Below are positions 7,271-16,995 of a stretch of DNA of 64,000 bases, piece by piece. The notes beneath the pieces were generated by a model. The model saw only the letters and a list, made by a program, of their open reading frames with translations, was not told the DNA's origin and did not search any database. Position 1 is the stretch's first letter; each line of letters opens with the position of its first letter. Origin of the DNA: Mariniblastus sp. (GTDB lineage Bacteria; Planctomycetota; Planctomycetia; Pirellulales; Pirellulaceae); assembly GCA_022447555.1 (NCBI GenBank), contig JAKVBF010000016.1:15500-79499 (forward strand). The letters run 5' to 3'. Made by a program: the position numbers and the translations under genes.

Positions 7271-8728
7271 TTATGAAATCAGGGCCTTGATCACCTTCGC
7301 CTTTTCGACGCCGGTTAACCGTTGGTCTAACCCTTGATATTTGTAATTGAACCTTTCGTGATCAAAGCCAAGCAGATGCAACGTGGTTGCGTGGAAATCA
7401 CGTATATGCAGCGGGTCTTTGACAATATTGTAGGAGAAGTCGTCTGTTTCACCATAAATCGTACCTCCTTTTGCTCCACCACCAGCCATCCACATTGAAA
7501 AACAGCGGGGGTGATGGTCTCTCCCGTAATTGTCTTTGGATAGGGTTCCTTGGGTGTAAATGGTCCTACCAAATTCGCCGCCCCAAATGACCAAAGTATC
7601 GTCCAACATTCCCCGTTGTTTCAGATCCTCTAGCAATGCATAACAGGGGCGATCGACATCCTTGCATTGAGCCGGCATCCTGACTTTGATATTGCCGTGA
7701 TGGTCCCAGTTATTGTGATATATTTGAACAAACCGAACTCCGCGCTCCGACAAACGGCGCGCCATCAAAACCGTATTGGCGAACGTCCCGGGTTTCTTGG
7801 CTTCTTCCCCGTACAACTCAAACGTATGTGCTGGCTCCTGATTGATGTCGGTCAACTCCGGTACGCTGGCCTGCATTCTAAAGGCCATCTCGTATTGCTG
7901 GATTCGCGTTCTGGTCTCTGGGTCCGACAGGCGTTGCAACTGCAATTGGTTCAGTTGATTCACGCCTTGAATCGATCGACGACGGATCGAATCGGGCACG
8001 CCCGGTGGATTGTTAATATACAGTATGGGATCACCGGAGCTGCGAAAACGAACACCAGCATGCTCTCCTGATAGATAACCCGAACTCCACAAACGCGATG
8101 AGATCGCCTGTTCTTGATCACGGTTGGAAGGGATCGCAACCAATACAACGAAGGAAGGTAGATTTTCGTTTTCTGAACCGAGTCCGTACGAAGCCCATGA
8201 TCCAAGACAGGGACGACCCGTAACTTGATTACCCGTTTGCATCGCGGTAATCGCAGGTTCGTGATTGATCGCTTCGGTATGCAGACTCCGCATCCAGCAT
8301 ATTTCATCCGCTTTTTTGGATAAATTTGGAAGCATCTCCGTATTCATCCACATACCACAATCACCTGCCGGACTAAATTTGAACCGGGACGGAGCCACCG
8401 GAAAACGCGCCTGACCGCTGGTCATGGTCGTTAAACGCTGTCCGTTCCGAATAGACTCTGGCAGTTCTTTGTCATACCAATCTTTCATCTTCGGTTTGTA
8501 ATCAAGTAAATCCATTTGCGCCGGCCCACCCACCATATGCAGATAGATGACCCGTTTGGCACGAGGGGGGAAATGAGGGCCCATCGGGTCGCCCTCCGTT
8601 CCATTAGCAACGGATGCGAGTGAGTTACCCAAAAGCGAGGTCAACGCAGCGCCGCCTAATAGATTCCGGCCACTGGCAAAAAATTGCCTACGGTTTTGAT
8701 AGATCTGATCGATGTGGTGAGGTTCCAT
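7271..8728 (-). CDS. DUF1501 family protein (Tat-exported)
   Basis: A 485-residue DUF1501 protein. The N-terminus has a twin-arginine-like signal (RRQFF at 13-17, then GRNLLGGAALTSLLG). Characteristic motifs include YLHMVGGPAQMDLLDYKP near residue 65, GGEFGRT near 390 and GRDHHPRCFSMWMAGGG near 410. These place it in the alkaline-phosphatase/sulfatase-like superfamily group that is very abundant in planctomycetes. It starts 22 bases after the stop of the PSD1 gene on the same strand, so the two form the usual PSD1-DUF1501 operon. The pair is presumed to act outside the cytoplasm on complex polysaccharides or related compounds, but no substrate has been established for the family to my knowledge. 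No terminator hairpin is evident after the stop. Confidence 0.93.
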   Translation of the reverse strand: MEPHHIDQIYQNRRQFFASGRNLLGGAALTSLLGNSLASVANGTEGDPMGPHFPPRAKRVIYLHMVGGPAQMDLLDYKPKMKDWYDKELPESIRNGQRLTTMTSGQARFPVAPSRFKFSPAGDCGMWMNTEMLPNLSKKADEICWMRSLHTEAINHEPAITAMQTGNQVTGRPCLGSWASYGLGSENENLPSFVVLVAIPSNRDQEQAISSRLWSSGYLSGEHAGVRFRSSGDPILYINNPPGVPDSIRRRSIQGVNQLNQLQLQRLSDPETRTRIQQYEMAFRMQASVPELTDINQEPAHTFELYGEEAKKPGTFANTVLMARRLSERGVRFVQIYHNNWDHHGNIKVRMPAQCKDVDRPCYALLEDLKQRGMLDDTLVIWGGEFGRTIYTQGTLSKDNYGRDHHPRCFSMWMAGGGAKGGTIYGETDDFSYNIVKDPLHIRDFHATTLHLLGFDHERFNYKYQGLDQRLTGVEKAKVIKALIS

Positions 8729-8750
8729 GGTTTGGCCCGAAAGGTTTGGT

Positions 8751-11700
8751 TTATTTGTTCAGTGCTTCATCGAGATTCAAAACTTGGTTGCCAATGATGG
8801 TCCAGGCAGCGTAATTTGCCGTATCAAGGGACTTTTCGGCAGGTGTCTCGCCGATTCGAATCAGTTCTTCTGCGTCGGAACGGTGGTTTTTATAATGTTT
8901 CAGATAGGCGTGATAATCTCCCAATAGAATTGTTTTTTCCTCATCCGACGGAGGTCGCCCAAGCACCCTTTTCACCAGTGTGGACAACACTTCATCAGCT
9001 CCATCATGGGTCTGCAAAAGAGTCGTTTGGGCTAAGACGCGCGCCGCCTCGACAAATTGTGGGTCGTTGAGCGTGACCAGCGCCTGCAGCGGTGTATTGG
9101 TTCGCTCACGTCGAACGGTACAAACTTCGCGACTGGGCGCGTTGAAGGCCTCGAGATTAGGGGGCGGCGCCATCCGTTTCCAGAACGTGTACACGGCCCT
9201 GCGATAAAGGTCGTCACCTTTGCTTTGCACATAATTTCGCGTATCGCCTCCAGGCAACCCCACAATGTTCCAAATATCGCTTGGTTGATACGGTTTGACG
9301 CTGGGACCATACATTTTGGACGAAAGTAAACCACTGACCGATAAGGCCGAATCCCGGATCATCTCCGCATCCATTCGATACCGTGGACCGCGTGATAGAA
9401 AAAAATTATCGCGGTCTAGCGCCATCTTTTGCGGAGAGTTCACAGCGGCTTGTCGATAGGTTGCGCTGGAGAGAATTAGCTTGAACAGTTGTTTTACATC
9501 CCAACCCTTTTCCCGAAATTCAATCGCCAACCAATCCAACAGCTCCGGGTGCGAAGGCAAGCTACCCATGACCCCGAAATCCTCCGTCGTGGTCACCAAT
9601 CCTTTGCCAAAAATTTCTTGCCAAAATCGATTGACCGTGACCCGTGGTGTGAGGGGGTTGGAGGGATCCAGTAACCAGTGTGCCAATCCCAAGCGATTGG
9701 GTGGCGATCCTTCGGGCATCGGGTGCAACGCTGCGATTGGCGATGCCGACACCTGTTCCCCTTTATTGTCATATTCGCCACGCTTCAGGATATGGGCCAT
9801 CGCCGGGCCTTTGTCGGATTCCGTTTGAATATGCGTCACTGGACTGCGAGCACGAATCGCCGATTGTTCTGACTCCAACTCGTTGATTGTTTGGGATAGG
9901 CGTGGAAATTCTTGATCCTCAGTATTCAAGTAATATTCGAAAAGCTTCTTGTTATCCTCTTCCCTCCGCTCTTCAATCCCTTGGTTCAAGATGGCCGAGA
10001 CCGTGGTCGCTTCGGCTAAAGCCATGACTTCATCCTCCGACACCTGTCGTTGGTAAACCCTTACGTCTTGGATTAAACCCTCTTTGAAAAGGGCGCCCTC
10101 GCTCCGTTGGCCAACGCGAAACGGGGTGGAGGTTTTCAGCGAAGCGTTCGGTTTCAAGGTGTTGGTGTCGGTTCGCGTTTTGGTACGTTTTCCATCCACG
10201 AAGATCTTGATCCCTTCCGGTTTTCCTGACCCATCATAGGTCACGAAAAGATGTTGCCAAACATTGGCTTTCAGGACCGATTGCGGGGTTGATACCTTAA
10301 TGGCGTTGGAGGGCCATTGGTCGACCAAATGAACGGCCAAACTGAGTCCTTGCTGCCAAAGATCAAATCCACGAAACCCCCCTTTTTCATCCATTCGGGC
10401 TAAAATCCCAGCGCCCCCTAGCGACTCCGGCGTTTTTACCCAAGCGCCGTAGCTAAACGCTTCATTCTTTTGAAAATCTCCGATCCCTTGTAAGTCGAAC
10501 GTCTTGCCCTCCTGCACCTTAGGCGCAGGGCCCAAAGGTCCGCCGACATTCCATTCAACGGTGCCTGAGGCCCTGTAGACCGTATTATTGGGAAGCCTCG
10601 CCACTGCCGTTGAACCCTTCCCTTCATTCAGAGGGATATGGGCCACCAAGCCACGCTGGGGAATTTTTTGAACCACCTCTTCGGCGGAAGCGGTAGCTAA
10701 CCATTGTTCAAATACCGGGCGAGCCGCCACCCTTCGCTTATCTCTGGCTTTTTTAGCTTGGAGGATCTCCTGGGGTAGTGCCATCCATCGTTCGCGATCC
10801 GACTCGTTCGGGACGATCATACTCGGCCCCCTACCATCTTTGACATTTCCGTCCTTAGCCGGCTGTGTGGTATTGCGAAAAAACGCGGCCAAAGCGTAAT
10901 AATCTTTCGCTGTGATTGGATCAAATTTATGGTCGTGGCACTGAGCACAATTGGTGGTCAAACCGAGATAGACCCAACCCAGTGTTTGCACCCGATCCGT
11001 TGCATAGAGAGCGAGGTTTTCTTCGTCGATCGTTCCACCCTCGTTCGTGGTGATATTGCACCGTGCAAATCCGGTTGCAATCAATTGATCTTGGGTCGGG
11101 CTTGGTAAAAGATCACCTGCTATTTGTTCCAATGTGAATTGATCAAACGGCTGATTCGAATTAAACGAGCGTATGACCCAATCTCGATAGGGCCACATCT
11201 CTCGATAATTATCAAAGTGCATACCATGGGTATCTCCATACCTCGCCGCGTCCAACCAGTAACGTCCGCGATGTTCACCCCAACTGGGCTCTGCCATCAA
11301 TCGATCGATCCATTCGTCCATGGCCCGGTCCCCACGTTTTTGGTAATCTAAAACGAAGGCCGATACCTGGTCCGGTTTGGGCGGAAGACCCGTGATATCC
11401 AAATTGAGTCGGCGAAAAAGAGTCCTCGGGTCCGCTTCTGCCGCCGGCGATAAACCTTTCTTTTCCAACGTGGCCAAAACAAATTGATCAATTGGATTTT
11501 TTGGCCATTCGGTGTTAATAACCTTAGGTAGATTCGCTCGTAGCGGTTCTTGAAACGACCAATGAGACTCATACTGGGCCCCTTCATGGATCCAGCGTTT
11601 CAAGGTATTCGATTCTTCTAGAGTGAGCTCTTTTTTTGATTCGGGAGGGGGCATCAACAAATCCGGATCGTCCGTTAAAAGGCGAGCGACCATCTCACTT

Positions 11701-11948
11701 TGAGGTACATCGCCCGGTACAATGGCGCCCATTTCGAGAGCCATGTCACGTCGGTCCAATCGAAGACCCGCCTGACGCGCTGCACTATCCGCCCCGTGAC
11801 AGGCGAAACATTTGTCCGCCAAAATCGGTCGTATATCTCGGTTGTATCGAAGCGGCTCTTCTGACAAGGAGAGATCAACACAAGTGAGGCTGAGCAGGAG
11901 CATAATGGAGCTACGAATCATCGCAAACATGTTGTGGTGGTAGGTCAT
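8751..11948 (-). CDS. PSD1 protein: PSCyt1 cytochrome, DUF1549, LamG, DUF1553
   Basis: A 1065-residue exported protein. After the signal peptide a planctomycete cytochrome C domain has the heme site CFACH at 47-51, followed by LRLDRRD. DUF1549 follows (about 150-370: RRLNLDITGLPP, and TNCAQCHDHKFDPI with a second CxxCH). A LamG/concanavalin-like insertion occupies about 430-640 (GVWVKTP-like and WQHLFVTYDGSG segments). DUF1553 fills the C-terminal third (LTPRVTVNRFWQEIFGKGLV, then RRAVYTFWKR and NTPLQALVTLNDP). It is the first gene of a two-gene operon with the DUF1501 protein. Domain functions are inferred: heme-linked redox chemistry on a glycan bound by the LamG module is likely but unproven. 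Start may be ATG 11948 or a downstream ATG 18 bases on; the signal peptide favours the latter. Confidence 0.93.
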   Translation of the reverse strand: MTYHHNMFAMIRSSIMLLLSLTCVDLSLSEEPLRYNRDIRPILADKCFACHGADSAARQAGLRLDRRDMALEMGAIVPGDVPQSEMVARLLTDDPDLLMPPPESKKELTLEESNTLKRWIHEGAQYESHWSFQEPLRANLPKVINTEWPKNPIDQFVLATLEKKGLSPAAEADPRTLFRRLNLDITGLPPKPDQVSAFVLDYQKRGDRAMDEWIDRLMAEPSWGEHRGRYWLDAARYGDTHGMHFDNYREMWPYRDWVIRSFNSNQPFDQFTLEQIAGDLLPSPTQDQLIATGFARCNITTNEGGTIDEENLALYATDRVQTLGWVYLGLTTNCAQCHDHKFDPITAKDYYALAAFFRNTTQPAKDGNVKDGRGPSMIVPNESDRERWMALPQEILQAKKARDKRRVAARPVFEQWLATASAEEVVQKIPQRGLVAHIPLNEGKGSTAVARLPNNTVYRASGTVEWNVGGPLGPAPKVQEGKTFDLQGIGDFQKNEAFSYGAWVKTPESLGGAGILARMDEKGGFRGFDLWQQGLSLAVHLVDQWPSNAIKVSTPQSVLKANVWQHLFVTYDGSGKPEGIKIFVDGKRTKTRTDTNTLKPNASLKTSTPFRVGQRSEGALFKEGLIQDVRVYQRQVSEDEVMALAEATTVSAILNQGIEERREEDNKKLFEYYLNTEDQEFPRLSQTINELESEQSAIRARSPVTHIQTESDKGPAMAHILKRGEYDNKGEQVSASPIAALHPMPEGSPPNRLGLAHWLLDPSNPLTPRVTVNRFWQEIFGKGLVTTTEDFGVMGSLPSHPELLDWLAIEFREKGWDVKQLFKLILSSATYRQAAVNSPQKMALDRDNFFLSRGPRYRMDAEMIRDSALSVSGLLSSKMYGPSVKPYQPSDIWNIVGLPGGDTRNYVQSKGDDLYRRAVYTFWKRMAPPPNLEAFNAPSREVCTVRRERTNTPLQALVTLNDPQFVEAARVLAQTTLLQTHDGADEVLSTLVKRVLGRPPSDEEKTILLGDYHAYLKHYKNHRSDAEELIRIGETPAEKSLDTANYAAWTIIGNQVLNLDEALNK

Positions 11949-12367
11949 AATCCCCGAGGCCGATTTTTAATATTGTTAGGGAAGCTTTTGTAAGGAAAGC
12001 AAAAGGCGCGAACGCTTCATGGCCGATCTTACTCGCGTAAGCCCGTACACCAGCATACGGACCGGAGCTCATCGTCCCCCGCCTATCTAATTATACCAGT
12101 TGCTTAACAAACCAGCGGCTTTTTTTCAATCCAAGACAGAGTGTCAGAGTAAAGCTACTAAAAAAAAACGCCATTTGCCGATCCAGCGATAGGCCCTACA
12201 AACTGACGACGCGTGAGAACCTGCGAGACGATTCTGTCAACGTAGAATAAATTCGTTACAATCTTAGAAGCCAACGAACCCTATTGCTGGCTACTTTGCG
12301 GGTGGGCCAAGCCCACCCCTTACGCCCATTGGACAACAAACCCCCCTTTTTTACATCAGGTTAAACC
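11949..12367. other. Divergent promoter region
   Basis: About 420 bases between the PSD1 operon and the Gfo/Idh/MocA operon. It contains a short inverted repeat CCGTA-N8-TACGG at 12043-12060 of unknown meaning and no gene. Promoters for both operons must lie here, but I could not assign -35/-10 elements with confidence. Confidence 0.45.
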
Positions 12368-13510
12368 ATGGAAAAGACCCTGAAAGGGGCCATGATTGGC
12401 CTCGGTTTCGGCGCCGAATTTCTCCCCATTTATGAGGCGCATCCCAACGCGGAGATCATTGCGCTTTGCCGGCGGAACGAGACGGAACTTCACCGAACAG
12501 GCGACCAGTTTTCAATCGCCAAACGTTATACCGATTATGAATCGTTACTTTCCGATCCGGAGATTGATTTCGTACACATTAATAGTCCAATCCCGGATCA
12601 TGCCTGGATGTCCCTCCGAGCTCTTGAGGCGGGGAAACACGTCATGTGTACCGTTCCCATGGCCACGACGATCGATGAGTGCGAACAGATCGTAGAAAAG
12701 GTCCATGAAACGGGACTCAAATACATGATGGCCGAAACCGTGGTGTATAGTCGTGAATTCCTTTACATCAAAGAGATGGTTCAACGCGGAGAGCTCGGAA
12801 AGATACAACATTTGGCCTCGTCTCATCCGCAGGATATGGACGGATGGCCCAGTTACTGGGAGGAGATGATACCGATGCATTACGCGACCCATGTCGTGAG
12901 TCCTTGCCTGGGTCTCCTCGACAAGTTAGCAGAAAGTGTCAGTTGTTTTGGTAGTGGAACCGTGCGGAAAGACATTGCCGAAAAATCCGGAAACACCTTC
13001 GCCATTGAATCCTGTCACATTCGGATCCAAGACTGCGATGTTGTCGCGCATATTTGGCGTTGTTTGTATGATGTCGCTCGACAATACAGAGAAAGTTTCG
13101 ATGTGTATGGAACGAAGAAGAGTTTCGAATGGACATTGGTAGAAAATGAACCCCATGTTCTGCATACGGCGAAGAAACCGGAACCAGAAATTCCCGAACT
13201 CGTAACGATACCGGACTTCGCTCATCTTTTACCCGAATCCATTCGCCGCTTCACCCTGCCGGCCGAGATCCATGACGCAGATCATCTATCCTTTATTCAA
13301 GGAGGTGGGCATGGCGGCTCTCATCCGCATCTCGTTCACGAGTTCGTTACGGCATTAAAACAGGACAGAGAACCATGGCCTAATGCTGTCACGAGTGCTA
13401 ACTGGACCTGCGTGGGTTTGTGCGCTCACGAGTCAGCTCTTAAACAGGGTGAGCCAGTCGCCCTCCCTGAATTTACCCTTAAACCCATTCAATCAACCGG
13501 ACTCAACTGA
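12368..13510 (+). CDS. Gfo/Idh/MocA family oxidoreductase (variant EKP motif)
   Basis: A 380-residue NAD(P)-dependent oxidoreductase. The Rossmann fold starts at the N-terminus (GLGFGAEF glycine motif; RRNE after the second strand). INSPIPDHAWMS and EAGKHVMC are typical of the family. No signal peptide is visible, so it is probably cytoplasmic. Where the family has Glu-Lys-Pro, this protein has Thr-Val-Pro (95-97), so the lysine usually important for nicotinamide binding and catalysis is missing. MHYATHVVSP near 178 supplies a histidine in the usual active-site region. Its stop overlaps the start of the PVC cytochrome gene by one base, and a ThuA gene follows. In trehalose catabolism, ThuB (this family) and ThuA work on 3-keto-sugars, which suggests a keto-sugar role here. 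Confidence 0.9.
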   Translation: MEKTLKGAMIGLGFGAEFLPIYEAHPNAEIIALCRRNETELHRTGDQFSIAKRYTDYESLLSDPEIDFVHINSPIPDHAWMSLRALEAGKHVMCTVPMATTIDECEQIVEKVHETGLKYMMAETVVYSREFLYIKEMVQRGELGKIQHLASSHPQDMDGWPSYWEEMIPMHYATHVVSPCLGLLDKLAESVSCFGSGTVRKDIAEKSGNTFAIESCHIRIQDCDVVAHIWRCLYDVARQYRESFDVYGTKKSFEWTLVENEPHVLHTAKKPEPEIPELVTIPDFAHLLPESIRRFTLPAEIHDADHLSFIQGGGHGGSHPHLVHEFVTALKQDREPWPNAVTSANWTCVGLCAHESALKQGEPVALPEFTLKPIQSTGLN

Positions 13511-16500
13511 TGAAACGTTTCAGACCCATCACTATCGCCAGCACACTCCTTTTGAGTCCCTTTTTCCTTATTGCGGTCTGCACCTCGCCTGCAGATGAAC
13601 CTGATGAATCGGGGAAGCTCAACCTTTTGGTGGACGCCATCGGATCGACTCCCGACGACACGATCCGGGCCTCTCTGATACAGGGGCTTTTGAGCGGATT
13701 AGAGGGCCGTCGAAATGTTCCCGAACCAGAAAATTGGAGCCGCCTTAGAGACGCACTGATAGGGAACGCCAATCCATTGGTGCGAGAACGCTCCTTACAA
13801 CTTGCACAGGTATTCGGCGATCCCCTGGCCACACAACAAGCGTTGAACTTAGTCATGGACGAGACGGCTGAACTGGGTCGTAGAAAGTCGGCGCTCTATC
13901 TTTTGCTGAATCAGCAAAACAAACCCGCTTCAAATTTACTCGCTCAACTCATCCAGCGACCGGACTGGATCATCGATTCGATCCGCGGTTACGCGATTAT
14001 CGAGAACCCAGACGCCGTAAAGGTACTCCTGAACCGTTATCCGGACTTCGACAGTAACCAGAAAAGAGCCGCCTTAGACACGCTTTCATCAAGGCCGGTC
14101 TATGCTGAGGCTCTGGCCGATGCGGTCGCCAACGGAACGATCCCCCGAACCGATATACCCGCCCAAATTTCCAGGACGCTTCTCGACATATTAGGAGATC
14201 GGTGGATCAGTATTTATGGAGAAAGGGGCGATACCAACGCCCAACAGAGGGAAGCGACCATAGACCGTTATCGTGAACTCTGCTCTCCAAACAATATGCG
14301 AAAAGCCGACTCATCTCGAGGCCGCGTTGTATTCGAAAAAACTTGCGCTGCGTGTCACGAGTTGTACGGGATCGGTGGCAAAGTGGGGCCCGATTTAACC
14401 GGGTCCAATCGTGCTAATCTCGATTACATTCTTCTTAATAGCGTCGATCCTAGTTTTGATGTCGCCGATTCTTACAAAACCACGGTCATACAAACGGTGG
14501 ATGGCCGCGTGATCAATGGCGTTTTGGCCGAAGAAGATGAAACACGCGTGGTATTAAAAACTGCGGAACAACCCCGCGTTGTGATCGCTAAAGAGAATAT
14601 CGAAGGACGAAAATTATCAACAAAATCAATGATGCCCGAAGGACAACTAGACCAAATGACCGAGCAGGAGGTCATTGACTTGATTCAATACCTTCGGAGC
14701 ACGGAGCAGGTCGGCATTGAAACAGAAGAAACCCGCAACGAATTACCCCATAGACAACACAAGGATAGTGACGCCGAATTCCTTTCGCCCTCCGAGGCGG
14801 TAAGCAGAATGGCCATTCCCGATGGTTTTGACGTAACTGTTTTTGCCTCGGAACCCCATATCGCCGAACCGATCGCTTTCTGTTTTGACGGAAAAGGTAG
14901 ACTTTGGGTCGTGGAAAACTTGAATTACCAAACACGTCGTAAACATACCAATGACCCGATCAGCAGAATTCAAATCCTCGAAGACACCGACAGCGACGGT
15001 GTCTTTGACTCGAAAAAGACGTTCACTGACACATTGACTTTTACCTCAGGGCTCGCCGTTGGCATGGGAGGCGTCTTCGTTGGCTCTCCACCCCACATGA
15101 GTTTTATACCTGATGCAAACGGCGATGACGTCCCAGATGGTCCCCCTCAAATTTTGCTGGATGGATGGGGAATCAATGATCGGCACGAAACCCTCAACAG
15201 CTTCAACTGGGGACCCGATGGCTGGCTGTACGGCTGCCACGGCGTTTTCACACAGTCATTGGTAGGAAAGCCAACTACGCCTAATAAGGATCGCCAATTT
15301 ATCGACGGCGGAATCTGGCGCTACCATCCTACCGAACAGCGATTCGAAGTGTATGCGAGGGGACTTTCTAATCCCTGGGGCTTTGATTTCAACGATCAGG
15401 GACAAGGCTTCGCAACCTGCTGCGTGATCCCACACCTTTTTCATATCATTCAGGGCGGGGTTTACGATAAACAGAGCCTGCCTCACGTGAATCCTCACAT
15501 TTATGACGATATCAAAACCATTCGAACGCACACACATCTTTCCGCCCATGGTGGAGCGAGATTCTATCTAGCAGATACGTTTCCCGAAGAGTACCGTGAC
15601 CGACTTTTCATGTGTAATATCCACGAACATGCAGTCCTTACCGACGCGATGGTTCCTAAGGGATCTGGTTTTATTGGTCAGCACGGCGACGATTTCATGC
15701 CTACAAATGATATGGCATGGGTCGGTTTTAGCGTCGAAATGGGCCCTGATGGGGGTGTTTACATCTTGGACTGGCACGACCAGGACGTTTGCGGGAACTC
15801 GGTTAAATTCCCCAACTCGGGCCGCGTGTATCGCATCGTTCCGGAAAATGTCGAGCCCATCACCCGGCCTAATATGCCAGCGGCCACTGATTCCGAATTG
15901 GTCGCTCTCCAACGGCATACGAACGATTGGTATGTCCGGCAGGCAAGAACGGAACTTCAGCATCGGTCTGAGAAAGGGTCATTGAATCGCGAGGAGGTCC
16001 ATCAACTGTTGTGGAAACAGTTTGAAACATCGGATTCTTCGGCTAAACGTTTAAGAGCCCTATGGTGCCTGTATGTGACCCAAGGTATCCATGAACACCA
16101 GCTCTTGAATACCTTGCAACACGACGACCCCTACGTTCGCGCGTGGACGCTCCAATTCCTCGGAAATTCAAGTCAATTGAACGCGTTTTTACCGGATACG
16201 AGAACCACCGAACCCGATCCCCCCACGTGGTTGACAGCGTTTCTAGACAGCCTCGTCTCTATGGCCCAAACAGACACATCTCCTGTCGTCCGATTATACC
16301 TCGCTTCCTTAGCGCAGCGCCTACCGTACGACGCACGCTGGAAGCTACTCGCCCCGTTGGCAACCCACGGAGAGGATTTAGATGACCACAATATTACAAA
16401 AATGATCTGGTTCGGCCTAGAACCAATGGTGACTCAATCACCTGCAAAGGCGTTGAATTTAGCCGGAGCGGGTAAGCTGCCGCGACTCAACGAATTCGTC

Positions 16501-16992
16501 GCAAGACGGATCGTTTCGGGAAAAGCCCCGAACAAAGAATTTGCTAAAATGGCCAACCCTGCCCAAGGTAATCGATCCATCAATAAGGTCGCACCGGGAT
16601 TTCAAATCAAAGGCTCGGGTGAGGGTGGTGTTGTGTTACACAATTCCTTTCGGAATCGACGCGCGGTTCAAACCCACCCAGTGGATCGGGACACCCCCTG
16701 TATTCTTTACAGCACTGACTACGATATTCCCGAGGGAAAGACCACCACCATGAATCTCAGAGTCAGTCACCATCCACACGGAGATTGGCAAATGCGCGTC
16801 TTCGTTGACGGCGAGGTTGTCGCCGATCGGTTAGTCGCCTCTAAAACAGTGGGTAAAGACGAATGGTTAAATGTTTCCATCGACCTATCACCTTTCGCAG
16901 GAAAACGTGTCAATCTTTGGATTGAGAACCGCGCAAACGGGTGGAAAAACGAATGGGCCTATTGGAATCGGGTGAACATCGTAAGTGAGTAA
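13510..16992 (+). CDS. PVC-type heme protein with cytochrome c and dehydrogenase-like beta-propeller
   Basis: A 1160-residue exported protein with a signal peptide. Domains in order: HEAT-like helical repeats (about 35-250); a cytochrome c domain with heme site CAACH at 279-283, followed by GGKVGPDLTGS and ending LIQYLRS; a PVC/membrane-bound-dehydrogenase beta-propeller (about 430-800: FDGKGRLWVVENLNY, then NSFNWGPDGWLYGCHG, GVYILDWHDQD); a second helical region; and a C-terminal jelly-roll-like module (about 1020-1160, WQMRVFVDGE). In most PVC-type proteins known to me the heme domain is at the C-terminus; here it precedes the propeller. It is translationally coupled to the oxidoreductase upstream and followed three bases later by ThuA. 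Probable role: periplasmic sugar or alcohol oxidation passing electrons to heme. The substrate is unknown. Confidence 0.9.
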   Translation: MKRFRPITIASTLLLSPFFLIAVCTSPADEPDESGKLNLLVDAIGSTPDDTIRASLIQGLLSGLEGRRNVPEPENWSRLRDALIGNANPLVRERSLQLAQVFGDPLATQQALNLVMDETAELGRRKSALYLLLNQQNKPASNLLAQLIQRPDWIIDSIRGYAIIENPDAVKVLLNRYPDFDSNQKRAALDTLSSRPVYAEALADAVANGTIPRTDIPAQISRTLLDILGDRWISIYGERGDTNAQQREATIDRYRELCSPNNMRKADSSRGRVVFEKTCAACHELYGIGGKVGPDLTGSNRANLDYILLNSVDPSFDVADSYKTTVIQTVDGRVINGVLAEEDETRVVLKTAEQPRVVIAKENIEGRKLSTKSMMPEGQLDQMTEQEVIDLIQYLRSTEQVGIETEETRNELPHRQHKDSDAEFLSPSEAVSRMAIPDGFDVTVFASEPHIAEPIAFCFDGKGRLWVVENLNYQTRRKHTNDPISRIQILEDTDSDGVFDSKKTFTDTLTFTSGLAVGMGGVFVGSPPHMSFIPDANGDDVPDGPPQILLDGWGINDRHETLNSFNWGPDGWLYGCHGVFTQSLVGKPTTPNKDRQFIDGGIWRYHPTEQRFEVYARGLSNPWGFDFNDQGQGFATCCVIPHLFHIIQGGVYDKQSLPHVNPHIYDDIKTIRTHTHLSAHGGARFYLADTFPEEYRDRLFMCNIHEHAVLTDAMVPKGSGFIGQHGDDFMPTNDMAWVGFSVEMGPDGGVYILDWHDQDVCGNSVKFPNSGRVYRIVPENVEPITRPNMPAATDSELVALQRHTNDWYVRQARTELQHRSEKGSLNREEVHQLLWKQFETSDSSAKRLRALWCLYVTQGIHEHQLLNTLQHDDPYVRAWTLQFLGNSSQLNAFLPDTRTTEPDPPTWLTAFLDSLVSMAQTDTSPVVRLYLASLAQRLPYDARWKLLAPLATHGEDLDDHNITKMIWFGLEPMVTQSPAKALNLAGAGKLPRLNEFVARRIVSGKAPNKEFAKMANPAQGNRSINKVAPGFQIKGSGEGGVVLHNSFRNRRAVQTHPVDRDTPCILYSTDYDIPEGKTTTMNLRVSHHPHGDWQMRVFVDGEVVADRLVASKTVGKDEWLNVSIDLSPFAGKRVNLWIENRANGWKNEWAYWNRVNIVSE

Positions 16993-16995
16993 TCC

